The notes under the pieces: generated by a model
What the model was told of the DNA's origin: nothing
Seen by the model: only the letters and a program-made list of their open reading frames with translations
Databases searched by the model: none
Shown here: positions 1 through 5,947 of the stretch, piece by piece
How positions within the stretch are numbered: the first letter of the stretch is position 1
Layout: every line of letters starts with the position of its first letter
Source: CAZJOD01 sp964547525
GTDB lineage: Bacteria > Bacillota > Clostridia > JAAYHZ01
NCBI GenBank assembly: GCA_964547525.1
Contig: CAZJOD010000179.1
Coordinates: 1-7,345, forward strand
Direction of reading: 5' to 3'
DNA length: 7,345 nt
Made by a program: the position numbers and the translations under genes

Positions 1-152
1 GTCTATTAAAAAATCCGGTCCATATTGTAAGTATCGGAGCGGTGATCATTTTACTTTTGGCTTTATGGGCACAAATAAAATTAAAATTGCATCCTATTTT
101 AACTCTAGCCGGCGGTGGACTGGTAGGTATTCTTTTTTTCTATATTTTTTAA
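1..152 (+). CDS. C-terminal end of a membrane protein, probable ChrA-type chromate transporter (partial)
   Basis: Frame 3 is open from the window edge to TAA at 150-152, giving 49 residues; the start lies outside. The peptide is strongly hydrophobic. It has a first membrane segment (about VSIGAVIILLLALWA), a short basic loop (QIKLK), then HPILTLAGGGLVG running into a second hydrophobic end. A short basic loop followed by a His-Pro or Asn-Pro start to the last helix and a Gly-rich turn is the usual ending of ChrA/CHR family chromate or anion transporters. I recognise this by eye from a short fragment, so another polytopic transporter is possible. No convincing terminator follows. The 5-bp inverted repeat AATAC/GTATT at 158-176 has no T-tract. 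Confidence 0.5.
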   Translation, partial: LLKNPVHIVSIGAVIILLLALWAQIKLKLHPILTLAGGGLVGILFFYIF

Positions 153-191
153 ATATAAATACCTCACCGAAGTATTAATAAAAACCAATGC

Positions 192-220
192 TTGTTAGAA
201 GTCTTCTGATAAGGTATAAT
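192..220 (+). promoter_or_regulatory. Candidate sigma-A promoter of the ROK gene with a palindrome in the spacer
   Basis: The -35 box TTGTTA (192-197) is 17 bp from a perfect -10 TATAAT (215-220), so transcription would start near 227. The spacer begins with a perfect palindrome, AGAAG-T-CTTCT (197-207), overlapping the last base of the -35 box. A dyad there is well placed for a repressor, and autoregulation by the ROK protein is the simplest inference. The TSS position also means that an ATG at 231 would be essentially leaderless, which favours the ATG at 255. Confidence 0.55.
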
Positions 221-254
221 ATCAGGTAGAATGGTAAAGGAAAAGGTATTTATT

Positions 255-1454
255 ATGCAGGATATTCGGTCTTTGTTTACATGTTTGGAGGGTGAAGCCA
301 AAAGAATATTCAATATTGTTCGTAATAACGGCCCTTTGACTAAAAATTCATTATTAAGCTTGACCAATATGAAACTTAGCACCTTGAATAGGGTTATGCA
401 GCCGCTTTTAATCGAAGGGCTTATAGTACAATCCGGGAATGAAGAATCTACCGGAGGTAGAAAGCCTTCTTTATTCGACATTGATTCAAAACGGTTTTTT
501 GTCATTGGAATTGATATTTCAAGAACATACACATATGTTGTCCTATCCAATTTAAAAATGAAAATATTATCATACCACCTCTTCACCATGGACGGATCCT
601 GTATACCTGAAAAAACAGTTTCTATTATAACCGATACGATAAACACAATGATATCAAATATAAATATAACAAAAGAAGATATCATCGGGGTTGGGTTAGG
701 CGTGGTCGGACCACTCGATAGAAATGAAGGTATTATAATAAACCCGGATAATTTTGAAGCTCCGGGCTGGAGTAATGTTCATATTAAAACTATGCTGGAA
801 GAAAGCTTGAATTTGCCCGTAATTACAGACAACGGTGCCAATTGCGCGGTTTTATTGGAATCTAATTTCGGTTACGGTAAAGGTTTAAATAGTGTTGCAT
901 ATTTTAATTGTGGTATTGGAATCCGTACGGGTGTTATATCTTCCGGTAATATAATCAGAACAATTAACAACATTGAAGATTCTTTCGGACATATGGTCAT
1001 TGATGTTGACGGTGAAAAATGTCATTGTGGTAATTACGGCTGTATAGAATGCTACAGTTCGGCGGCCGGTATATTAAGAAAATATTGTTCGGAAATAAAA
1101 AAAGGACGTCGTTCAATAGGTATGTCTCCGGAGGATATACATTTTACCGATGTTTGTATCGCTGCCGAACAGGGAGACGATTTGGCGAAAGAAGTGATTA
1201 TAAATGCAGGTATTATTTTAGGAACCGGTTTGGCGAATTATATAAATCTACTTAATCCCGATTTGATGATTCTAAGCGGTCCTTTAGTTAAGATTTCTAA
1301 TCTGTATTATGACACGGCGGTTGACATAGCAATAAATAAAAGTTTTTTTGATGAGGAGCATAGGGTTAGATTTAAAAGATTTGGGTTTTACGGAGACTAC
1401 ACTATATGTTTAGGTGCAGCGGCTATGTTTATACAAGAACTTTTAGCCGGTTAA
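255..1454 (+). CDS. ROK-family transcriptional regulator (probable sugar-responsive repressor, kinase-inactive)
   Basis: The protein has 399 residues from the ATG at 255, a usual length for NagC/XylR-type ROK regulators. I chose 255 because AAAGGAAAAGG (237-247) sits 7 nt before it. The in-frame ATG at 231 lacks a good RBS and lies at the predicted transcription start. Residues about 14-58 form a winged helix-turn-helix (GPLTKNSLLSLTNMKLSTLN, then GGRKPS after the wing). The sugar-kinase-like domain follows. The ROK zinc motif is intact: His246, then Cys256-x-Cys258-G-x2-G-Cys263-I-E. Catalytic features have decayed. The phosphate loop reads GIDISRT instead of D-x-G-G-T, the usual N-D-A-N reads N-G-A-N (catalytic Asp to Gly at about 194), and the sugar-binding E of GExGH is Ser (DSFGH). 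It therefore probably acts as a DNA-binding sensor, and its ligand cannot be predicted. The lipoprotein gene starts 49 bp downstream and may be co-transcribed. Confidence 0.88.
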   Translation: MQDIRSLFTCLEGEAKRIFNIVRNNGPLTKNSLLSLTNMKLSTLNRVMQPLLIEGLIVQSGNEESTGGRKPSLFDIDSKRFFVIGIDISRTYTYVVLSNLKMKILSYHLFTMDGSCIPEKTVSIITDTINTMISNINITKEDIIGVGLGVVGPLDRNEGIIINPDNFEAPGWSNVHIKTMLEESLNLPVITDNGANCAVLLESNFGYGKGLNSVAYFNCGIGIRTGVISSGNIIRTINNIEDSFGHMVIDVDGEKCHCGNYGCIECYSSAAGILRKYCSEIKKGRRSIGMSPEDIHFTDVCIAAEQGDDLAKEVIINAGIILGTGLANYINLLNPDLMILSGPLVKISNLYYDTAVDIAINKSFFDEEHRVRFKRFGFYGDYTICLGAAAMFIQELLAG

Positions 1455-1492
1455 CAAACCGGGAACCAATGATATCGACTCTGCTGCAAAAC

Positions 1493-1498
1493 GGAGGT
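1493..1498 (+). promoter_or_regulatory. Ribosome-binding site of the rhodanese lipoprotein
   Basis: GGAGGT lies 5 nt before the ATG at 1504 and fixes that start over the internal ATG at 1516 (Met5). No promoter is evident in the 49-bp gap after the ROK gene, which suggests read-through from the ROK promoter. Confidence 0.7.
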
Positions 1499-1503
1499 AA
1501 TTA

Positions 1504-2349
1504 ATGAAAGTACATATGAGAAAGGTGCTTTTTATAACAATTTTATGCATATTAATAACGGGGGTATCCGCTTGTTCTAAAGAAAATGATGTTGTAATCA
1601 CTGTATATAAGTTTCTTGAAAGTTATCCCACGGATAAGTATCTTATGGAAAGCAATGATTTTGTATACGGTGCAAGAGCTAATCCCGATATGTTTATTAT
1701 AGATTTAAGAGAACCTGACGAATATGCTAAAGAACACATCAAATATTCGGTTAATATACCTTGGGGACCTGATTTATGGGCTAACATAGATAAGATACCT
1801 TTTGATAAACCGGTATCGGTATATTGTGAGTCCAACGCAAAATCGTCTCAAGCCGCGGCTTTATTGGCATTGGCCGGATTTAATGTAAAATCGGTAGAAG
1901 CAGGCTGGGAAGAGGGGATTTTAAATGTCGAAAGCGTCTTTGGAATTATTGAGAATAATCCGAACCGTTTCAATCAAGTTGCACCACCTGATATTAAAGA
2001 CGATTTTAGGGATGCGATTTATAAATTCTTCAAACCTATGGAAGAATATAGAGATACGAGGTTTGATTATTATACTATCTATTTTAACGATGCTATGATG
2101 TTATATGAGGAAGGAGATCCGCAATTTATATTTTTGTGTATAGATGAATCCGTACAGTTTCAAGCGGGACCGATGCAAGGTGGCGTCAACATTCCTTTCG
2201 GAGCTGATATGTATAAAGATTTTGACTCTTTATCTAAAGATAAGGTAATTATAGTGTATGGTGAGGATTTGCAAAAAGCGGGACATACTACCGTTGTATT
2301 GAGACTTCTAGGTTTTGACGCAATACTGACCGAACACAAAAATTATTGA
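1504..2349 (+). CDS. Lipoprotein with tandem rhodanese-like domains
   Basis: The protein has 281 residues. A type II signal peptide (basic MKVHMRK, a hydrophobic core, then lipobox VSAC with Cys24) predicts anchoring on the outer face of the membrane. Rhodanese domain 1 (about 55-140) has the DLREPDEY motif at 67-74, the VNIPWG turn, and an active-site loop CESNAKS with Cys108. This fits C-x4-[R/K]-S, so sulfur or persulfide transfer is possible. Domain 2 (about 185-281) keeps the fold signatures (GGVNIPFG, then AGHTTVVLRLLGF), but the catalytic loop reads VYGEDLQKAGH with Gly where Cys should be, and it ends soon after the last core strand. It is probably inactive and structural or binding. 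Tandem rhodaneses with one dead domain are a known arrangement, usually with the C-terminal domain active; here the N-terminal domain has the Cys. The substrate is unknown. Confidence 0.85.
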   Translation: MKVHMRKVLFITILCILITGVSACSKENDVVITVYKFLESYPTDKYLMESNDFVYGARANPDMFIIDLREPDEYAKEHIKYSVNIPWGPDLWANIDKIPFDKPVSVYCESNAKSSQAAALLALAGFNVKSVEAGWEEGILNVESVFGIIENNPNRFNQVAPPDIKDDFRDAIYKFFKPMEEYRDTRFDYYTIYFNDAMMLYEEGDPQFIFLCIDESVQFQAGPMQGGVNIPFGADMYKDFDSLSKDKVIIVYGEDLQKAGHTTVVLRLLGFDAILTEHKNY

Positions 2350-2453
2350 TTAAAACCTTAATAAAGTAAAGTTTTTGCAATAGAATTATATTCGGAATAA
2401 AAATATTTTTTATTGAAAATTCTATATCTATATATTCTTTTAATCGATTTTTG

Positions 2454-2459
2454 AAAGGA
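2454..2459 (+). promoter_or_regulatory. Ribosome-binding site of the PrcB-type lipoprotein
   Basis: AAAGGA sits 9 nt before the ATG at 2469. The 119-bp gap upstream is very AT-rich. A poor promoter pair (TTGCAA at 2375-2380, then TAAAAA at 2398-2403, 17 bp apart) is the best I can find, so I cannot say whether this gene has its own promoter. Confidence 0.6.
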
Positions 2460-2468
2460 AAATAATAG

Positions 2469-2945
2469 ATGAGAAAAAATTTTACAATATTAATATTACT
2501 GTTTGCATTTTTTATAACCATTACGGGATGTGATGAATTACAAAGTTCCAAAGATCCCTTGGAAACGGAAGAATCGGATAATGGTAAGCTAATATACCGA
2601 GTAATAGATGATATTGCGGTTTTACCTGAAGAGGCACAAACTGCCATTGAAAAATACAAGGAAAAAAGGGGCTACATTGTCTTAAATGTTGACGAAGGGG
2701 CATACATCTTTATTAGTTCAGGTGAGAAAACCACCGGAGGATATTCTATAAGTGTAAAGTCTGTAGTGCAGACGGATGGTGTCACCAAAGTGACAGTTGA
2801 AGAAAAATCTCCTGGAAAATTTGATTATGTTACTTTAGCGCTGACATATCCTTATGTAATAATAAAAGTTACAGGTGTCACCGATAATATAACAGTTGTT
2901 AATCAAAAAAATGAAGAATTACAACCTATAAAAATTAGAAGATAG
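2469..2945 (+). CDS. PrcB_C-domain lipoprotein (protease complex subunit PrcB family)
   Basis: The protein has 158 residues. It starts with a lipoprotein signal peptide (MRKN, hydrophobic stretch, lipobox ITGC with Cys21) and should be surface-anchored. After a linker of about 30 residues comes a domain (about 75-150) with the hallmark pattern of the PrcB_C family: a Gly-Tyr-x-[IV] strand (GYIVLN), SSGEKTTGGYSI at about 85-96, KVTVEEKSPG, then LTYPYVIIKV. The TGGY and TYPY motifs are the most recognisable. The family is named after PrcB of the Treponema prolyl-phenylalanine protease complex. In Clostridia it also occurs as stand-alone lipoproteins without known partners. No protease gene is in this window, so a complex is not implied. 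A shared surface function with the upstream rhodanese lipoprotein is only a guess from position. Confidence 0.82.
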   Translation: MRKNFTILILLFAFFITITGCDELQSSKDPLETEESDNGKLIYRVIDDIAVLPEEAQTAIEKYKEKRGYIVLNVDEGAYIFISSGEKTTGGYSISVKSVVQTDGVTKVTVEEKSPGKFDYVTLALTYPYVIIKVTGVTDNITVVNQKNEELQPIKIRR

Positions 2946-2954
2946 GGAATATTC

Positions 2955-3268
2955 TAAAATAAAGTTATGATTTCACTGCAAAAACTCATAAACTGAACTG
3001 TAATTGAAATCTGTAACAGCTTAACTTGCATTTTTTAACTGTCGTGGTCAACGCGACGTCCTATATAACTAAGCGAAGTAACGAACACTTGTTGTGAGTT
3101 ATAAGCTAAAATCAATGTGCTCGATGCTGGTTGGTGTTCATAAAAAATATTGAACAGCAATTGATTGGTTTAAATACTGCATTTTCGCCAACAAATTTTG
3201 CAATTAATGTTTATTCGCTCTTTTACAGTAAAAATAGATATTGCAGTAGAATCAGTTATAAGTTTATA
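2955..3268. repeat. Inverted-repeat element A (MITE-like or structured RNA), about 314 bp
   Basis: The left end contains TATGATTTCACTGCAA (2966-2981), preceded by TAAAATAAAGT. The right end carries an imperfect inverse, TTGCAGTAGAATCA (3241-3254), followed by GTTATAAGTTTATA. Similarity continues inward: CTGTAA near 2998-3003 on the left, matched by TTACAG at 3223-3228 on the right. The two arms could pair over about 40 nt with gaps. Between them lie smaller perfect dyads: GTCGTG/CGCGAC (3041-3057, one G-T pair), TATAACT/AGTTATA (3064-3103) and TGTTCA/TGAACA (3135-3156). There is no transposase. A shorter element with related ends lies at about 5972-6111. Boundaries are estimates, and I see no clear target-site duplication. 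Confidence 0.55.
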
Positions 3269-3270
3269 CC

Positions 3271-3304
3271 AAGCCGGGTATGTTCGGCACATACCCGGCT
3301 TTTA
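3271..3304 (+). terminator. Strong intrinsic terminator
   Basis: A perfect 12-bp GC-rich stem, AAGCCGGGTATG (3271-3282) with CATACCCGGCTT (3290-3301), encloses a 7-nt loop TTCGGCA and is followed by TTTATT. The T-tract lies on the right side only, so it acts on the plus strand. It stands 325 nt after the PrcB-type stop codon. It could end the lipoprotein transcript with a long 3' tail, or a separate small RNA covering element A. Confidence 0.8.
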
Positions 3305-3314
3305 TTAATGTCTC

Positions 3315-3329
3315 TGTAAACGTTTAGCA
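3315..3329. promoter_or_regulatory. cre-like / LacI-family operator candidate
   Basis: TGTAAACGTTTAGCA contains the perfect 10-bp palindrome TAAACGTTTA (3317-3326), centred on CG as in LacI/CcpA-family operators. It matches the catabolite-responsive element TGWNANCGNTNNCA, except that one extra base precedes the final CA. It lies about 220 bp before the first propeller gene and just after the terminator. Control of that operon by carbon catabolite repression, or by a LacI-type regulator elsewhere, is inferred. Confidence 0.4.
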
Positions 3330-3490
3330 AAAATAAAAATGGTGTTTTAAGACATCATTTATCAAAATATGGCTATTAATTGTATTTACTAAAAGTAGCC
3401 AAACCAATACAATTACTATATACTATAACAGTATAAATTAAAAAAATTATTAGTGCCAATTGTTTAATGCATAAGATAATATTGAAAATT

Positions 3491-3522
3491 AAAATCCGTT
3501 TGGCTTACACCGGACGGATTTT
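3491..3522 (+). promoter_or_regulatory. 13-bp hairpin just upstream of the first propeller gene: operator dyad or attenuator
   Basis: AAAATCCGTTTGG (3491-3503) pairs with CCGGACGGATTTT (3510-3522), including two G-T pairs, around the loop CTTACA. T-rich sequence at its 3' end gives it the look of an intrinsic terminator, yet it ends only 29 nt before the ATG at 3552. It also overlaps a candidate promoter (TTGGCT at 3500-3505, 17 bp, TATAAG at 3523-3528). It may be a leader attenuator for transcripts starting further upstream, the end of an upstream transcript, or a repressor operator dyad covering the promoter. Confidence 0.5.
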
Positions 3523-3528
3523 TATAAG
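3500..3528 (+). promoter_or_regulatory. Candidate promoter of the propeller/UroD-like operon
   Basis: TTGGCT (3500-3505, 4 of 6 consensus bases) and TATAAG (3523-3528, 5 of 6) are separated by 17 bp. The start point would be near 3535, giving a leader of about 17 nt that carries the AAAGGA ribosome-binding site (3540-3545). The boxes are embedded in a long dyad. In such AT-rich DNA this match could be chance. Confidence 0.35.
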
Positions 3529-3551
3529 TAAATAATGTGAAAGGATAATGT

Positions 3552-4673
3552 ATGAAGATAACTAGAAGAGGTATGATTCCAAAACCCTTAAATGATGAAA
3601 ATTTTAATAGCAATACTTTTCCGTGCATTGAGCTTTTGCCTTCAGGCAGGTGGCTTGCGGCTTATAAGGCAGCTAGAATAAAGGGAGATTGCGATTTTCA
3701 ACATGCGGTTATTACTTGGTCGGATGACGAAGGCAGGACATGGACTAAGCCTTATGAACCTGTAAAACTTCCTATGATTAATGGTGTGCCCGGACAAAAT
3801 CGTTTGATGTATTTTCTTTCTTTAGGTGGTAAACGAGTGCTTTTAGTTTGTAATTGGGTTGATTCGTCAGACACATCAAAACCTTATTATAATCCTGAAA
3901 ATGAGAGTTTGAAGGATACTAGAATATTTTATTGTTTTTCAGAAGATGAAGGTGAAACTTGGTCAACTCCTAAGCTTATGAATACAGAACCTATTTTTGA
4001 TCCTGTGCCGTTAACCGGGGCGCCTTTTATGTTTAAAGACGGTAGTATAGTATGTCAGTTTGAAATCAATAAGCATACATGGGATAAATCCAAATGGGTA
4101 CATAAATCTGCAATAATTTTTTCCTATGATCAAGGTCTCACTTGGAAGGATCCTGTTATAATAACTGCGGTACCTGATATGTATTATTGGGATCAACGGC
4201 CGAATGTTATGTCTGACGGTAAAACTATAGTCAACTATTTTTGGACACTTGACGGTAAAAGAAGTGAATATTTAAATATACATGGGAAAATGAGTCATGA
4301 CGGGGGCAGGTCATGGGGATCATTTTGGGATACCGGTATTTACGGGCAGCCGGGTCGTCCCGTAGACTTAGGAGACGGTAGGATTGCTACAATCGAAATA
4401 AACCGAACCGTAAGTCCTGTTATTACTGTTCGTACAAGTAAAGACTACGGAAAAACGTATGATGAAGCTTTAGTGGTATATGAATGCGGATTAAGCAAGC
4501 AAGACAGTCGGAATATAAATATGAACGACGCATGGCATGAAATGAGTCTGTTTAGTGTGGGACATCCGGCGTTATTACGGTTAAATAATGATGAGATACT
4601 TGCATATTATTATACGGGACCGCTGTGTGATTACACCTGTATTGAGTTCGTCAGAATATCTGTTAACTCCTGA
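3552..4673 (+). CDS. Sialidase-like Asp-box (BNR) beta-propeller protein, cytoplasmic
   Basis: The protein has 373 residues from an ATG 6 nt after AAAGGA. Five Asp boxes (S-x-D-x-G-x-[TS]-W and variants) start at Ser57, Ser130, Ser191, Ser248 and Ser296. They alternate with strand pairs built around Pro and Asp/Ser-Gly turns (FPCIELLPSGRWLAAY, GAPFMFKDGSIV, RPNVMSDGKTI, GRPVDLGDGRIA, GHPALLRLNNDEI). This is the layout of a six-bladed propeller of the sialidase/BNR_2 group. There is no signal peptide or membrane segment, so it acts inside the cell, probably on an imported oligosaccharide or glycoside. Where GH33 sialidases have the first triad Arg in F/Y-R-I-P, this protein reads N-T-F-P, so genuine sialidase activity is doubtful. 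Asp-box propellers also serve other glycosidases and lyase-like or binding proteins. The UroD-like gene follows after 71 bp with its own RBS. Confidence 0.8.
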   Translation: MKITRRGMIPKPLNDENFNSNTFPCIELLPSGRWLAAYKAARIKGDCDFQHAVITWSDDEGRTWTKPYEPVKLPMINGVPGQNRLMYFLSLGGKRVLLVCNWVDSSDTSKPYYNPENESLKDTRIFYCFSEDEGETWSTPKLMNTEPIFDPVPLTGAPFMFKDGSIVCQFEINKHTWDKSKWVHKSAIIFSYDQGLTWKDPVIITAVPDMYYWDQRPNVMSDGKTIVNYFWTLDGKRSEYLNIHGKMSHDGGRSWGSFWDTGIYGQPGRPVDLGDGRIATIEINRTVSPVITVRTSKDYGKTYDEALVVYECGLSKQDSRNINMNDAWHEMSLFSVGHPALLRLNNDEILAYYYTGPLCDYTCIEFVRISVNS

Positions 4674-4734
4674 AACAGGCATGATTAGGGAGTAATACTC
4701 AAGATAGTGGTTCATAAAACATTTAAAATTTACC

Positions 4735-4740
4735 AGGAGG
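4735..4740 (+). promoter_or_regulatory. Ribosome-binding site of the UroD-like gene
   Basis: AGGAGG stands 4 nt before the ATG at 4745 and settles that start. The 71-bp gap upstream shows only a 4-bp dyad (CCTG/CAGG with an AAA loop, beginning near 4669) and no terminator, so co-transcription with the preceding gene is likely. Confidence 0.7.
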
Positions 4741-4744
4741 ATAT

Positions 4745-5848
4745 ATGACCGAAAGAGAAAGATTATTAAATTTATTAAAAGCCGGTACACCCGACAGGGT
4801 TCCGTGGTTTGCGGATCTTGGACATTGGTTTAGGTCCGAAGCGGGAATACCTTGGGATTTATTTAGCATAAATAATTGCACTGAAGAAATGATAAACTTA
4901 CACAAAGAAGTAAAAGCCGGATGGTATATTGAAGCCGGATCTCTTCATGAGGAATATTATGATGACGGAGTTAAAAGGGAAAGGGAAATATCAAAAGATT
5001 TGGCTATAGAAACCTTTAAAACGCCTATAGGAGAAATCCGTATGGTGAGAAAATGGAATTCTATGAGTTTTTCATGGGATATCATAAAATTAATGGTTGA
5101 ATCTATCAAGGATTTGGAAGTTCTAACATATGCATGCAGCAAAAAAAGATTTCAACCCAAATATGAAAATTGGAGCAAAATAGAATCAATCGGCGGTGAA
5201 GTGGGGATTGGTTTTCCGAGCATCGGATATACGGGTTTCGGTTCTTTGATTTCATATTACATGGGCATAATGAATACTATATATGCAGTACATGATGAAC
5301 CTGAAGCTGTAAAAAAATATGTTGATACATATAACGGAAAACAACTCGAGCTTGTTGATATATACGCTTTGTCACCCGCACCGCATATCTTTTTCGGAGA
5401 TAATTTGTCAAGTGATATACAATCACCGAATCTTTTTATGAAATACAGCTTTAATCATTATAAAAATATTACCGACAAATTACATCAAAATGGAAAAACC
5501 GTATCGGCGCATTTAGACGGCAGATTGAACAATATCATAGGTTTGGTGGCAAAGACCGGTGTTGATGTGGCCGATGCCTGTACACCTTCCCCTAACGGTG
5601 ACTTGGCACCTGAAGAAATACGAAGACAAGCCGGAAATGAAATGATATTATTCGGTGGTATATCACCTGACATGTGGCTTCCCCAAACAAAAGAAAAAGA
5701 CTTTATCCGGCATGTAAGGAAATGGCTTGATTTGAAAAAAATTAATAACAGATTGGTTCAATCAGCCGGCGACCAGGTTCCTCCGGGTACCGAATTAAAC
5801 AGAATTAAGCTTGTATATGATATTGTAGAAGAATACGGGAGATACTGA
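4745..5848 (+). CDS. Uroporphyrinogen decarboxylase superfamily protein (not HemE)
   Basis: The protein has 367 residues with the length and landmarks of the URO-D superfamily TIM barrel. These are an N-terminal helix ending in TPDRVPWF, the central HDEPEAVKKYVD helix, FGDNLSSD, a His-rich strand (VSAHLDGRLNNII), the Gly/Asp segment GDLAPEEIRR, FGGISPDMW, and a C-terminal DQVPPGTELNRIKLV...EEYGRY. It lacks the R-Q-A-G-R substrate-binding motif near the N-terminus of true uroporphyrinogen decarboxylase, so haem synthesis is unlikely. In the corrinoid methyltransferase branch (MtaA/MtbA) zinc is bound by H-x-C...C. Here the corresponding segment reads His256-x-Asp258, with Cys279 (DACTP) further on, a variant that could still bind metal. 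No corrinoid protein is encoded nearby. Its position between two propeller genes suggests a step in glycoside catabolism, by inference only. It is predicted to be soluble and cytoplasmic. Confidence 0.82.
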   Translation: MTERERLLNLLKAGTPDRVPWFADLGHWFRSEAGIPWDLFSINNCTEEMINLHKEVKAGWYIEAGSLHEEYYDDGVKREREISKDLAIETFKTPIGEIRMVRKWNSMSFSWDIIKLMVESIKDLEVLTYACSKKRFQPKYENWSKIESIGGEVGIGFPSIGYTGFGSLISYYMGIMNTIYAVHDEPEAVKKYVDTYNGKQLELVDIYALSPAPHIFFGDNLSSDIQSPNLFMKYSFNHYKNITDKLHQNGKTVSAHLDGRLNNIIGLVAKTGVDVADACTPSPNGDLAPEEIRRQAGNEMILFGGISPDMWLPQTKEKDFIRHVRKWLDLKKINNRLVQSAGDQVPPGTELNRIKLVYDIVEEYGRY

Positions 5849-5947
5849 TGTGAGGTGTATATATGTAAAAAATCAAAAATGGTACAAAAAAATTATGGTG
5901 CGAAGTAAACAGTAAAATCACAAATTGAATATTTGCAAAATCTGTCC

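Larger units (their letters stand above)
2946..3551. other. 606-bp intergenic region without a credible gene but rich in inverted repeats
   Basis: No reading frame here shows a protein family or a good RBS. The stretch holds, in order: an inverted-repeat element (2955-3268), an intrinsic terminator (3271-3304), a cre-like palindrome (3315-3329), weaker dyads in the AT-rich part (3371-3471), and a hairpin that overlaps a possible promoter (3491-3528) before the next gene. It separates the lipoprotein genes from the propeller cassette and is the likely control region of the latter. Confidence 0.7.

Noticed and set aside
158..176. AATAC/GTATT inverted repeat as terminator for the transporter gene
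   Set aside because: It has only 5 AT-rich pairs and no T-tract.
231..254. Upstream ATG as start of the ROK gene
   Set aside because: It lacks a good RBS and sits 11 bp after the -10 box, while the ATG at 255 has AAAGGAAAAGG at good spacing.
164..685. 173-residue minus-strand frame opposite the ROK gene
   Set aside because: It lies antisense to a well-supported gene, with hydrophobic low-complexity translation, no recognisable domain and no RBS.
2288..2659. 123-residue minus-strand frame across the rhodanese/PrcB junction
   Set aside because: It overlaps two genes with clear families and spans their intergenic gap. Its composition looks like a random AT-rich shadow.
3131..3319. 62-residue plus-strand frame inside the intergenic region
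   Set aside because: No RBS and no family resemblance, and it runs through the right arm of element A and the terminator stem, so translation is implausible.
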